A stretch of DNA of 64,000 nucleotides from Prevotella sp. (GTDB taxonomy: Bacteria > Bacteroidota > Bacteroidia > Bacteroidales > Bacteroidaceae), in the NCBI GenBank assembly GCA_021204905.1, contig JAJPYN010000018.1, positions 88,296 through 152,295 of the forward strand. The letters are read 5' to 3'. Below, in pieces: positions 1 to 10,470 of the stretch (its first letter is position 1; each line of letters begins with the position of its first letter). The notes beneath the pieces are model-generated. The model was given only the letters and a program-made list of their open reading frames with translations. It was not told where the DNA came from and ran no database searches. The position numbers and the translations under genes were made by a program.

Positions 1-2
1 CT

Positions 3-3000
3 TGTTCTATCTCTAATCGAGATGATCTTTCCTTACAAATACAATTGCATGTGACTCGGGCATTACAAGATGCAGGTATTGATGTAAGTGTTTGTACGGA
101 TTTCGATAATTATATCGCAAATATTGAGAAGAATCCATATATCTGGGATATTATAATCAATAACGATGATGAATTGAAATCGTATGCACCAGATCGAGAA
201 AAACTTATCAAGGAACTAAAGGACAAGGAAGCCTCTTCTGCCATACTTTCTTTAGCAAAGAATGCTCTCAGGAATTGTGGATATAATGTTAGGCTGGAAC
301 AAGAGAACTTATGCAAATGGTTCTTCGAGGTTCAAAATGAATTGGCCTTGAATACTGATTACAAGGGTATTTTCCTAATTTGGGATGAGTTTACCGATGT
401 CATGGATCTTGATATTGGTGCATCATTATTGGTAGGGCTTCAAGAATTGACCGAAGCAACCATGCGCTCTAACAACAACTCGTATATTTGTCATATTGCC
501 CATCCTTCAGCACTTGACAAACTAAAAGCGGACGAGCGTACGAAAACAACCGGCAGATACCATTATATGCATTATAATATGGAGCCTGTATCTGCATTCA
601 AGATTATGTCTCGCAAGTTTATGCACGAGAAAGATAGTAATAATCCGGCATGCGCTCTGTATCATAAGATGACAGATAAGTACTTTGAGCGAATGCACGA
701 AGTATATGAGAAGTATGCAGAGACATCTAATAATCCCCAAGAAACATTGGAGGATCTCAAAGCGCTTTTCCCAGTTCATCCAGCCACAGCAAATATGGCG
801 ACATATTATGCCCGTGAAGTTGGTTCTTCATCAAGAAGTGTGTTTGAGTTTCTTGGCGATAATCAGGCAATACGTCAGTTCTTGGATAATGAAGAATTCT
901 TTGCCCAAGGACAGATGATCACTTCTGATTATCTTTGGGATTTTGTATTAGATGAATTCAATAAGAAGGCTGTTAAATATGGTGTTGTAACAGAACGATT
1001 TAATTCGTACAAACTACATGTTGCAAAGAAAGGAGACGAATATCTTGCCGTCTTTAAGTCTATTCTATTACTCAATGCATTCAATAATCTTGCTGCAAAT
1101 GAAACAGTAACTCCAAGTGAGGAAAATATTCGTAACATGTATGTAGGTACTCCTATTGCCGACCACATGGATACAATTCTTAAATGGATAAATGCCGAGG
1201 GTATCGTACAACGCTCACCCTTGGGTATATATGAAATCCGTTTTTCTGCCCTTGACACAAAAGAGATTGAAGAAATAAAGAAACAATTACTTGCTAACGA
1301 CTATAAATACACTTATCAGTTAATCAAGTTCGGTGATATTGCAAAGAATGCTGTCGGCAATAAGTTGAAGCAATTAAATCGTCCTGTTTGCTTCGAATTT
1401 TATTCGGAAGATGTAAATGAATACACGTTATTGAACAAGATTTATAACGGGCGTAAAGAAGCGGCTTCTTATGTTGTGTTCATCGCCTTCATGGTGGCAA
1501 GAAGCAATATAGAATTAGCAACATTAAAAGATATTGCACAAAAAGCATCAGGTGAAGAACGTTTCAAAAATGTTGCTTTTTTTATTTTTGATTTTGTCAT
1601 AGATTCAATGGAATATGATCGCTTCATTGAATATCAAGCAAATGCTATATGTTCAAAGAAGTATGGTTTTACTGACCAAACTAAATCACATGTGGATAAT
1701 GCGAAGGCAATTATTTCGGATTGGATTAGAGACATCCTAGTTGGTAATTGTACTATTTTTATTCAAGGGGAAGCAGAACATATTTCTGCAAGACTATTGC
1801 CGAAAACTATAAATACAAGTATATCGCCTAGGATTTTCTATAATGGTCCCGAATCTTTAGAAATAGTTCGTGCCAGAACTTCATATACATCTTGGGGCTT
1901 GCAATTCGCTAAGAAGATTGCCGATTTATTTTTGTCTTATAACAATAAGGATGAGATTGTACAAAGGTGTAATGCCCAGGAGAAAATCATACCTCTTCTT
2001 CTACAAGATAGTGTTGATGACAATTTAAGGATTAAGCAGGATGTGAATCCAAATCATCCTTTAAATCTGGTTTGTAATTTCGTTAAATCCAGAATTGATC
2101 ATTCCGATAGAGAGAACACATTTAATTTGTCAGATAAGTTCCATGATTTAACTCGTGCTCCATATGGTATGTATAAATCTTTTGCTTCATACGGACTCCT
2201 TGCTTATGCTCTTCGTCCTTATGTAAGTAAAGTCTTTGACACAAATGGCAAGCTGATAAATGCCCAAAGAATGCTAGAAATTATAGATTTGACATTCAAG
2301 ATTTGGGATGGTGAAACGAAGCATTATAATAAAGTAGAACTAAAATTCGAAACCAAAGAGGAAAGTTCAATTGCCAAGGGGTTGATTTCAATGTTCCAAC
2401 TTGGAAAATTAAAGGATTATAAGGACGTTACAAGTTTGACAGACGCACGGTGGGCTCTACGTAATGGATTCTGTTCTCAAGTAGATTATCCATTATGGTC
2501 AATTAAATATTGCGATAAGCTTCAATCCCTTAATTGCAAAGAAAAGATAGCTAAGCTGACCGATAACATCATTAAGATTTGTTCCGAAGTAGGCACTAAA
2601 AACCCACCTCTTATGAGTGAGACAGCTGAATTGGTAACAGATGTGAGGTTTGAGTATATGGCTCTTCTTAACTATGAAGAGGAGAATAACTTTGAGAATG
2701 GCTTCCGTAATTATTTGTTATCTGATTCTAATGTAAGACTGCAAGAGAGCGACTATGATGAAGCATTGACATATATTCGTCAGCATATGGAATTAGGAGT
2801 CGGTCTATGGACAGAGGATGCTGTTATTGAGCAGTTGAAGAACTGGAAATTAAGCCTTATGCACACTGCCCCGGCAACAAACATAGTTAAAAGCAAAGAT
2901 ACGCCCGTAACAGAAATACGGAGACAGCCGATCGCTAATACCGATAAGCTTAACAAAGCAAAAGCACGTATTCAGTCGATTACAACCATCGATGAGGCAA

Positions 3001-3065
3001 GGCAATTGTTGGAAGCATTGTGCGATTTAGGTTATGGGGAGATACTCGACACCGTATTAAAATAA
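3..3065 (+). CDS. brxC: BrxC-like BREX P-loop ATPase, 5'-truncated by window edge
   Basis: Frame is open to the left edge (the listed M is an internal TTG). Walker-B-like GIFLIWDEFT; large ATPase followed directly by PglZ and BrxL genes. Confidence 0.7.
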   Translation, partial: CSISNRDDLSLQIQLHVTRALQDAGIDVSVCTDFDNYIANIEKNPYIWDIIINNDDELKSYAPDREKLIKELKDKEASSAILSLAKNALRNCGYNVRLEQENLCKWFFEVQNELALNTDYKGIFLIWDEFTDVMDLDIGASLLVGLQELTEATMRSNNNSYICHIAHPSALDKLKADERTKTTGRYHYMHYNMEPVSAFKIMSRKFMHEKDSNNPACALYHKMTDKYFERMHEVYEKYAETSNNPQETLEDLKALFPVHPATANMATYYAREVGSSSRSVFEFLGDNQAIRQFLDNEEFFAQGQMITSDYLWDFVLDEFNKKAVKYGVVTERFNSYKLHVAKKGDEYLAVFKSILLLNAFNNLAANETVTPSEENIRNMYVGTPIADHMDTILKWINAEGIVQRSPLGIYEIRFSALDTKEIEEIKKQLLANDYKYTYQLIKFGDIAKNAVGNKLKQLNRPVCFEFYSEDVNEYTLLNKIYNGRKEAASYVVFIAFMVARSNIELATLKDIAQKASGEERFKNVAFFIFDFVIDSMEYDRFIEYQANAICSKKYGFTDQTKSHVDNAKAIISDWIRDILVGNCTIFIQGEAEHISARLLPKTINTSISPRIFYNGPESLEIVRARTSYTSWGLQFAKKIADLFLSYNNKDEIVQRCNAQEKIIPLLLQDSVDDNLRIKQDVNPNHPLNLVCNFVKSRIDHSDRENTFNLSDKFHDLTRAPYGMYKSFASYGLLAYALRPYVSKVFDTNGKLINAQRMLEIIDLTFKIWDGETKHYNKVELKFETKEESSIAKGLISMFQLGKLKDYKDVTSLTDARWALRNGFCSQVDYPLWSIKYCDKLQSLNCKEKIAKLTDNIIKICSEVGTKNPPLMSETAELVTDVRFEYMALLNYEEENNFENGFRNYLLSDSNVRLQESDYDEALTYIRQHMELGVGLWTEDAVIEQLKNWKLSLMHTAPATNIVKSKDTPVTEIRRQPIANTDKLNKAKARIQSITTIDEARQLLEALCDLGYGEILDTVLK

Positions 3066-3070
3066 AGTGT

Positions 3071-5494
3071 ATGTTTAGAACTTTCACCAATTTCGAAGAC
3101 TTGCTTAAGGCCGTAGAGGCAGATCGTAACATAAGAGGCGAGGGTGCAAGTACGGCAAACAGATTCCCTGTGAGATTTGTCTTATTTGACAATTTCCGTG
3201 ACTGCTGCAAGTTGGTGGAGCACATTTCTCGTCATCTGCCTAATATCAATGTTCAACGTATTGAAGATTGGATGGATAAGGAGTACCCTGATGTGTTTAT
3301 GCCTCATGACAAGTTGGCAAGAAAGATATTACAGCTTATAAGGTCAACTCCTTCCGAGTACAGGATTATAATGCCGTTTTCAGAGATAGCCCGATTTTAT
3401 GACAACAGGGATAGATTGGAATTTGATGCATTAATTTCAACTATAAAGGGTTTCGATACAGAGAAAGAAGGCTTTGAACATAAACAGAGAATCTATATTC
3501 CTATTGTTGGTCTGGAAGGTAAGATGCAGCATTTCCGCAATGATGCTCAATCGTTTATCTGGTACTATCAAAACCCTGATAGACAGTTGGATTATCGTTT
3601 GATTATGACCAATGGCACAACTTATGATGTCAAGGGTTTAGAGAAGAGATACAACATCGCCGGCACGCTTACGGAATGGTTAGGTTGTTGGAGGTATCCG
3701 GAACTAAAGCAGAATATTATCTGCACTTCAAAATCTATCTATTCACATAGTGGATATGCTAAACCGGATAATGCGTTTGAGTTTTGCAAATGTGAAAACG
3801 CCTACCAATTCTTGACGACCGGATTGAAACTCGATGTGGATTGCATTCCATATAACAGGGCTGAAAATGCATATTGGAATACTCTTGCTTCAAGGGTGAA
3901 TATCGAAAATTTTCAGTTTGAGAAATTCTTTAACGAACTGTTTGGCATTAACAGACTATCCGGTTACAAACAATTCTTTGAATTATGGTTCAAGAACAAA
4001 GAACCTTTTATGCGGTGGCTTTTGTCGAAATACTATGTTTATAAATTTTGTGGAAAGGGATATGTCTGCCGCGTACTGCAGCAGCTTAACGGCTACAGTG
4101 ACACTGCATTTGTTACGGGCTTGGCTCTGGCCATATTCAGTATGGAGAATCAAGAATCGTATATTGAAGAAAGAAACGAAGGACTCAAGCAAAGTGAAAA
4201 AAACGGCATTGAGCTTGCCCATGATGTTCAGTCGTATCTAATTGAAAAGATAAAGAACATTGAGGCAGATGCAGGAATATCGTCCGCGATAAAGTACGTA
4301 TCTTGTATGTCATACGCTGAAAAGGCTCTTGTAATAGAATGGTATCGAGCCGGGAAGGTTGAAAGAGAAGACCTCGCGCGCGTCTATCCTGACTTGTATT
4401 ATTATCTGTGCAAAACCGTTGCTTCCGCCGAAGACACATGGGTTCTTGACTACATTGACAAATATAAGGAGGCTAAAGTTAAGAACACATACACTGACGA
4501 CGTAAAAAACTATATTTCAGACAAAAATAAAAATCACGTCGAGCATTTCAAATGGTCAAACAAGTTCTCTACTACAAAGACTATATTAAGCGCTCGCACC
4601 GACATACAATGCTATCTATGGATAGACGGTCTTGGCATTGACTGGATCTCTTTCATCAGCCAGACAGTGAAAGAGTGTGAAGCGGAAAGCTATTATCTTA
4701 ACGAGGTGTATGTGGCGACTGCAAAGGTGCCAACAAGAACCGACATTAATAGAGCCGATATTCAGGATTTATCAGGAGGCTTGTTTGAGAAGGTTGGGGA
4801 CTTGGATGAGATTGCCCACTCATGCAGACCATATCCAAAGTATATCATTGATGATCTTGAAACCGTCAGAAATTCAATACATCAGTTCCTGATAGAACAC
4901 CCCGGCATGAAAATTGCCATTGTGTCCGATCATGGAATCTCTTATTTGTCACAGCTCTTACCCGGATATAATCTGAAGGGATATAAATCGGATCACTACG
5001 GCCGCATTGCGGAAGCAACAATGCAGAGCAAGGCATCGGTTGTTTCTGACGATAAATATGATGTAATAAAGATGCCGGATGGCAAGACAATAAGTCTTTG
5101 CGCCCTAAAACATGAGTCGCTTATGGCCAAGATACCAGAAGGTATGGGGTGCCATGGAGGCTGTACACCGGAAGAGCAGTTAGTACCAGTGATGATAATA
5201 TCGCCAGAGAAAACTGTTGCCACATGGCGTTCATCGCTCAAATCATTCGAAGTTGAAGAAGCTAATCCTATCATTGTATATGAGATTGTCGGATTGGTTT
5301 CTTCTCAAATTCCTTTCATCGAATATAATAACAAGAACTACGCTCTGAGTGCAAAGGGAAGCCTTTATACAAGTGAAAGATTACAACTCGTCAAAGATGT
5401 AACCAAGGTAAAACTCAGAATCGGTACTTGGGAGAAAGAAGATACATTTACAATTAAGATGGCCGTTGTAGAAGACGACCTATTTGATTTCTAA
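3071..5494 (+). CDS. pglZ: PglZ-domain alkaline phosphatase-superfamily protein (BREX)
   Basis: Motifs CYLWIDGLGIDW, IAIVSDHGISYLS and CHGGCTPEEQLVPVMI typical of PglZ; start set to ATG at 3071 (MFRTFTNFEDLL). Confidence 0.85.
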   Translation: MFRTFTNFEDLLKAVEADRNIRGEGASTANRFPVRFVLFDNFRDCCKLVEHISRHLPNINVQRIEDWMDKEYPDVFMPHDKLARKILQLIRSTPSEYRIIMPFSEIARFYDNRDRLEFDALISTIKGFDTEKEGFEHKQRIYIPIVGLEGKMQHFRNDAQSFIWYYQNPDRQLDYRLIMTNGTTYDVKGLEKRYNIAGTLTEWLGCWRYPELKQNIICTSKSIYSHSGYAKPDNAFEFCKCENAYQFLTTGLKLDVDCIPYNRAENAYWNTLASRVNIENFQFEKFFNELFGINRLSGYKQFFELWFKNKEPFMRWLLSKYYVYKFCGKGYVCRVLQQLNGYSDTAFVTGLALAIFSMENQESYIEERNEGLKQSEKNGIELAHDVQSYLIEKIKNIEADAGISSAIKYVSCMSYAEKALVIEWYRAGKVEREDLARVYPDLYYYLCKTVASAEDTWVLDYIDKYKEAKVKNTYTDDVKNYISDKNKNHVEHFKWSNKFSTTKTILSARTDIQCYLWIDGLGIDWISFISQTVKECEAESYYLNEVYVATAKVPTRTDINRADIQDLSGGLFEKVGDLDEIAHSCRPYPKYIIDDLETVRNSIHQFLIEHPGMKIAIVSDHGISYLSQLLPGYNLKGYKSDHYGRIAEATMQSKASVVSDDKYDVIKMPDGKTISLCALKHESLMAKIPEGMGCHGGCTPEEQLVPVMIISPEKTVATWRSSLKSFEVEEANPIIVYEIVGLVSSQIPFIEYNNKNYALSAKGSLYTSERLQLVKDVTKVKLRIGTWEKEDTFTIKMAVVEDDLFDF

Positions 5495-5497
5495 AAT

Positions 5498-6919
5498 ATG
5501 AATGCGAATATAGTACAGAAGGTTCAAACATATTTAGGTGCACAGGCTTTGTATAAGGACAGTACAACCACAGGTAATCTGTTTGCAGGCCGGAATTTAC
5601 CTTCATTTGTAAAGGATTACCTCCTTAAGAAATATGCTCACGGAGAAGATGTGGACAGAAATGGACTCACTTCATTTTTGAATAAAGTTATGCCTACGGG
5701 CGATCTCCGCAGCCACTTAATATCAGGTCAAGAGATTACATTGTTAACAAGATTTTCGGTTAATATTGATTTGGTGCACAATCTGCGTCGTTTTGGCATT
5801 CCGGATCTTGGCATTAAAGAGCGTGAGGGGCAAATACCTGAATATGTCGCTTCAAAGCATCCTGAGTTGGTTGACGGGGAGATGTGGGGCATAATAAAAA
5901 TGTGCCTATTGCCAGATGACGATGGCAAAAAGAGTCACGTCGAGATGGTTGACTTCAAACCCTTTAAACCTTATACATCTGTGGATGTTGGCTTCATACA
6001 GAATGTACGAAAGAACTTTACTACATCAGAATGGCTTGATTTGATAATCTCATCAATGGAGTATGAACCAGACTCATTTGAAACAACACATCAGAAATTA
6101 GAATTTATAACTCGTCTCTTGATATTTGTAGAACCGCGCCTTAATGTAGTGGAACTTGCTCCCAAGGGGACAGGAAAGTCATACATATTCAATAATATCA
6201 GCAAGTATGGTTGGTTGGTGAGCGGTGGTAAAGTTACTCGTGCCAAACTCTTTTATGACAGAGCGAAGGATCAAGCCGGCATATTAAAGAATCATGACTT
6301 CTGTGCATTTGATGAAATCCAGACAATTGTATTTCAGGAGCCTGCGGAGTTGCAAGGCGCACTTAAATCCTACCTTGAGCAAGGTAAGGCAACCATTGGT
6401 GATAAGGAGTTTACATCCGAGTGCGGCTTAATGTTGATGGGTAACATACCTTTGACAGACAAAAGAAAACCCATGACCAACCGCTATTTCGATGCTTTGC
6501 CTGAAAACTTCCGTGAGTCTGCCCTGCTTGACCGTTTCCATTGTTTTATTGAAGGTTGGTATCTGCCGCGTATCAACAAGAGTATGATTTATAAAGGTTG
6601 GACAATGAACATGGAGTACTTCTCTGAAGTCATGCACAATCTTCGCGTTCAGAATTCATACGGTGAGTTGTTTGATAAACTCGTAGATTATGAACGTAAA
6701 GCCGGTATGCGGGAGTTTACTGCAGTTAAGCGTATAGCGACGGCATACATGAAACTTCTGTTCCCGCATTGGTTGACTATAAAAGACGTCAATCTTAACG
6801 AATTTGACACATATTGTTTACAGCCGGCTATTCGCCGCAGGGGTATCATTCAAGAGCAATGCCATTATATAGACCCGGAATATAAGGCTGAAATGCCCGG
6901 AATTTGGGTTATGCATTAA
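5498..6919 (+). CDS. brxL: BrxL-like AAA+ protein, short form without C-terminal Lon protease domain
   Basis: Walker A APKGTGKSYIFNNISKYGWLVSGGKVTRAKLFYD, CAFDEIQ, GNIPL and a BrxL-like N-terminal region; 473 aa, ends after the AAA+ lid region. Confidence 0.8.
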   Translation: MNANIVQKVQTYLGAQALYKDSTTTGNLFAGRNLPSFVKDYLLKKYAHGEDVDRNGLTSFLNKVMPTGDLRSHLISGQEITLLTRFSVNIDLVHNLRRFGIPDLGIKEREGQIPEYVASKHPELVDGEMWGIIKMCLLPDDDGKKSHVEMVDFKPFKPYTSVDVGFIQNVRKNFTTSEWLDLIISSMEYEPDSFETTHQKLEFITRLLIFVEPRLNVVELAPKGTGKSYIFNNISKYGWLVSGGKVTRAKLFYDRAKDQAGILKNHDFCAFDEIQTIVFQEPAELQGALKSYLEQGKATIGDKEFTSECGLMLMGNIPLTDKRKPMTNRYFDALPENFRESALLDRFHCFIEGWYLPRINKSMIYKGWTMNMEYFSEVMHNLRVQNSYGELFDKLVDYERKAGMREFTAVKRIATAYMKLLFPHWLTIKDVNLNEFDTYCLQPAIRRRGIIQEQCHYIDPEYKAEMPGIWVMH

Positions 6920-7026
6920 TGAAGTGCATTTTCTGTTTTGCAATTCTGTTTGCAAATTCAGTTATGGGCGTCTCCTCTAACTACACATTTCTCTCTATGT
7001 TTGGACGCATACAAAGGAAATGGCGA

Positions 7027-7581
7027 TTATTTACCCACAACATGAACTATCACAATGGCAAGGATCATACCCAATGCGAAAATGAGCGAGAGCCAGAAGA
7101 GCCAAGTGATGAATGTGGCGAGGGTGCCGCTGAGGTAGATTGCGGGGTCGCGGCGCAAGGTGCGGCGGAGGGTGTTGAGGTGCTCGTCGTGTTCCGATTG
7201 GATGAGTTTCCTTTCCGTATCTATGAGTTCCTTGTGGTGTGACGCGAGGAGTTTCAAATCATCTTCACCGAGGGCGACTTTTATAGGGGTGTTCTCCGCC
7301 TTGACGATTGCGCGTGTTATTCCGTCGGTGATGTTGGATGCGTTGCCGACTGCCGCGTCTAATGCAGGTTTGAGCTCGTTTGCTTTACTAATGGCGCCGT
7401 TTAACTCGGATTGCAGACTGCCGAGCAATGAACAAAGTCTCTCAATCTCCTTTATCTGCCCGTCAATTCGGTTGCACTGCTCCGCAAGTTCCGTCGTTCT
7501 TTCAAGGTAGGTAATCCCGTCAGGCTGACTGTCATCGCCGCCGGGTAACTCCCCGTCGTATTTACTCCTTTTCATAATCAC
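7027..7581 (-). CDS. Mobilization accessory protein with coiled coil and C-terminal TM segments
   Basis: Directly downstream of relaxase; C-terminal hydrophobic stretch YLSGTLATFITWLFWLSLIFALGMILAIVIVHVV. Confidence 0.5.
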   Translation of the reverse strand: MIMKRSKYDGELPGGDDSQPDGITYLERTTELAEQCNRIDGQIKEIERLCSLLGSLQSELNGAISKANELKPALDAAVGNASNITDGITRAIVKAENTPIKVALGEDDLKLLASHHKELIDTERKLIQSEHDEHLNTLRRTLRRDPAIYLSGTLATFITWLFWLSLIFALGMILAIVIVHVVGK

Positions 7582-7587
7582 ATATAG

Positions 7588-8772
7588 TTATCTGCGTCTG
7601 TTTCGTCTTATCGGTTTGCACATCCATATTGCATGACGGGCGCAACGGCGCATCCACGCGAGGTCGTCTTCATCATCTTTCTTGCCCCATCCGGATGAAA
7701 CACCGCCGCCACCCCCGCACGATTCGGATATGCTCGTTGCCGCGTCGAGATATTGACAGAAAAGCAAAAGAGAAACCTTTATTACATTAGTTACGGCAGT
7801 TTCGTCCTGAATATCAATTTGTTCGGGCTGTCTGTTCAATTCCTCTTTAATTGTATCCATATACTTCTCCGGTATATTCATCTTATAAGTTTCGCCGTTG
7901 ATGGTAACGTATTGAGATACAGGGCGATGTTTGTCTAAGACTACACCTGCCGGACGCTCTGCCCGTGTACTGTTTCGTTCCGTTTGTTTATGCAGCTCAC
8001 GCCAAGTGGAGACAATCCGGCTTGCCAATAAGCCGCGCCCCTTCAACTCGGATGCCTTATAAATAGAATTTCCCTTTCTGATTGAATAACCGCGGACAAG
8101 TCCGGAGCTGTCGGTGCGCAATTGAACGACATATCCCCGTTCTTTGAGCTTCGCTTTATATTGGCTCCAAGTAAAGCTGTCCATCGCCCGCAACACGTCG
8201 TAACAAGCATTGGTTATATCCGCGATGTTATCATCTCTCCGTTCCTGCGCCGTAACCCATCCGCGCCGTTGGCTTATAACGTTTGCCGCATGTGCCGCCC
8301 TAAGACCAATTCGATGGGCATCATTAACGTTGCCCTCGTTATCTATCCTGTTCACCAGTATATGAAGATGTCGAATGCCGCTTCTTGAATCGGAATGGAG
8401 CGACACTACGTATTGGCTGTTGCAGAGATTTGTGGGGCGGACTTGCGAAGAGGAGTTTATCTTCTTTGGATTAAAACCGTCCATCTCTTTAAGAAACTCC
8501 TTCGCAAGACGCTTCCAATCATCTATTGTCCAGTTCTCGGTATATTCGTTCTCCGGGGATAACTCGAAACGTAACGCGGTCTTTACAACGGGTTTCGCCT
8601 TAGGTTTAATGCCGGACATCAACATTTGATGCCTTACCATCTGCGACCACAAGTCGTCCGCCTCGGGGGTATAATCCAGACCATGCACGCAAACCAAACG
8701 TGATTGCTCCTTGTTGGTGTTGTAGTTTATGGCTGTTGCGCCGTGGCTTATTGCGCTTCCTTTGGCTATCAT
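7588..8772 (-). CDS. Relaxase/mobilization nuclease (MobB/BmgA-like)
   Basis: N-terminal MIAKGSAISHGATAINYNTNK, central HLHILVNRID histidine motif; downstream of MobC-like gene. Confidence 0.85.
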   Translation of the reverse strand: MIAKGSAISHGATAINYNTNKEQSRLVCVHGLDYTPEADDLWSQMVRHQMLMSGIKPKAKPVVKTALRFELSPENEYTENWTIDDWKRLAKEFLKEMDGFNPKKINSSSQVRPTNLCNSQYVVSLHSDSRSGIRHLHILVNRIDNEGNVNDAHRIGLRAAHAANVISQRRGWVTAQERRDDNIADITNACYDVLRAMDSFTWSQYKAKLKERGYVVQLRTDSSGLVRGYSIRKGNSIYKASELKGRGLLASRIVSTWRELHKQTERNSTRAERPAGVVLDKHRPVSQYVTINGETYKMNIPEKYMDTIKEELNRQPEQIDIQDETAVTNVIKVSLLLFCQYLDAATSISESCGGGGGVSSGWGKKDDEDDLAWMRRCARHAIWMCKPIRRNRRR

Positions 8773-8781
8773 TCGGTTGTC

Positions 8782-9141
8782 CTATTTTTGAGAAAGGGTT
8801 TCGATAATATCCGACCATCGGCGGCGGAGCATGTCAATACTTTCTATCCAATTTTTCAACAAAGCGGGGTTACGGAAGAGTTGTCTCTTCATATCGGCAC
8901 TGCGCGTGTTTATCAGATTGTAAATCCGCTGCAAATCCTTGCGTGCCGTACGCAGGGTAAGAATCGCGTCCGCCTCCTTCTCCGTGAGGCGGTGCTTGGG
9001 GTGATAACCGAGCAACACCCGTCTGCCGAAGTCGCTGTAAGTCAATCCGCACGCGGCGGCTTTCTCCTCGATGATGTGCTTCTCTTCCGGGGTAAGGCGG
9101 ATGTCGATATGCGTTGTGCGTCCTTTATAATCGGTGTTCAT
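8782..9141 (-). CDS. mobC: MobC-like mobilization protein (RHH-type)
   Basis: MNTDYKGRTTHIDIRLTPEEKHIIEEKAAACGLTYSDFGRRVLLGY, a typical plasmid mobilization relaxosome protein; internal ATG start chosen within longer ORF. Confidence 0.7.
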   Translation of the reverse strand: MNTDYKGRTTHIDIRLTPEEKHIIEEKAAACGLTYSDFGRRVLLGYHPKHRLTEKEADAILTLRTARKDLQRIYNLINTRSADMKRQLFRNPALLKNWIESIDMLRRRWSDIIETLSQK

Positions 9142-9464
9142 AAACGTATTTAATAAGAGGGTGAAAAATAAAGATGGATAACCGTCTGCGAGCTTGCGAG
9201 TAGTGCAAGATGCCGCAAGCCGGACAAAGGGTGTACGCACCTTGTCGGACAACGGCACTTCTTGCATAGGATACCCGCCAAAATACATCTTCCTAAGATT
9301 ATTCATATAACCGGATTTGTTTGAATTGCGTGCCGAAAGAAAATGTTGGGTGCAGCGTCGTTCTTGGTGCGGGTAACCGGCTCGGCGCTTGCCGTAATGA
9401 AGCGGAGGGTGCAATCGGTCAATAGCTAACAGGCTTGTGATTGTGGAGGACATAAGGCAGGTGA

Positions 9465-10229
9465 TTATGTTGTCAGATTGTCCTCCCTTATGTCTGACCG
9501 TCCCGATACAGGAAGCGTTTCTGCGGGAGCGGACATTGCCTTGTCCGGACAAAGGGCGGGGGAAGAATTATGTGCGTTTGAGACAACTTGCCCGGCTTGT
9601 CCCGAAGTACTACTTGCGACGGTATCGGGGTTGTTTGCGGTTGCGGAAGTTTCGTCCGTAACGACACTATATTGCTCTATTCCGAGTATTGACGGCACGG
9701 GTATGCCTTGTACGGTTGCCGAAGTGCTTCTCTTTGAAATTCGCTTGTACATGTCCGTATCTATACCGGCATTATTCTCTTCATTATGAGACGTGAACAT
9801 CTCTGCGCATGATGTAGAGGCAAATGTCCCGTAGGTAAGGGATGCCGGGTTGTAAGAGGGGGAGAAATACGGGTTGCGTATTCTTACATTATCCACAATC
9901 CACGCCGCAACGGGGTGGATGGTATGTACGGATGTTATGTGGTTGCTCGCGGTGGTGAGTATCCCTAACTTATTCATTGAGTTAATCACCTTTGCCGCAG
10001 TCTTGGCATCACACGTCCATTCCGAAGCGAGCTGCTTAATCGACTTCTCCACTTGCCCGATTCTTACCGTACCCTTATTACCGGGCAGTCTGCTCGGCAT
10101 ATCCTTCAACGCGGCGCACTTGCAAAGGTGCAGGAACATCGCCATACGGTTGATTTTATAACTGCCGTCCGCCAGATATTCAAGTTGGGGAATGGAGAGG
10201 GTGAATTGGATACTAATTGTTGTCTTCAT
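9465..10229 (-). CDS. Hypothetical winged-helix/replication-type DNA-binding protein
   Basis: Intact ORF between mobC and excisionase; segment QLASEWTCDAKTAAKVINSMNKLGILTT looks like a wHTH. Confidence 0.45.
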   Translation of the reverse strand: MKTTISIQFTLSIPQLEYLADGSYKINRMAMFLHLCKCAALKDMPSRLPGNKGTVRIGQVEKSIKQLASEWTCDAKTAAKVINSMNKLGILTTASNHITSVHTIHPVAAWIVDNVRIRNPYFSPSYNPASLTYGTFASTSCAEMFTSHNEENNAGIDTDMYKRISKRSTSATVQGIPVPSILGIEQYSVVTDETSATANNPDTVASSTSGQAGQVVSNAHNSSPALCPDKAMSAPAETLPVSGRSDIREDNLTT

Positions 10230-10470
10230 TGTTTGGGTGTGTTTTAAAAGTTACGCCGCTTCCTTTGCTTGATGCTTGTTTGCTTCGGCATTTGCCCGAA
10301 AAATCGGTCCGCTTGCTCGCGCAAGCAGAACATCAATGTACCGGAGCCGCAGGCGCCGGCGGCACTCGGGAATATAAGTAAAATCTATTCCGCTCGTTTG
10401 CACGATAATTGGCAAAATCTTTTGGCGGCTTTGTATAAAGGATCGCCATAGGGTTGAATACGTTGATTTT

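Noticed and set aside
3-6919. DISARM or Pgl system instead of BREX
   Set aside because: No DrmA/B helicase or PglW/PglX genes seen; the BrxC-PglZ-BrxL order fits BREX better.
6904-7242. 112-aa ORF downstream of brxL
   Set aside because: Mostly antisense to the mob accessory gene; no supporting motif.
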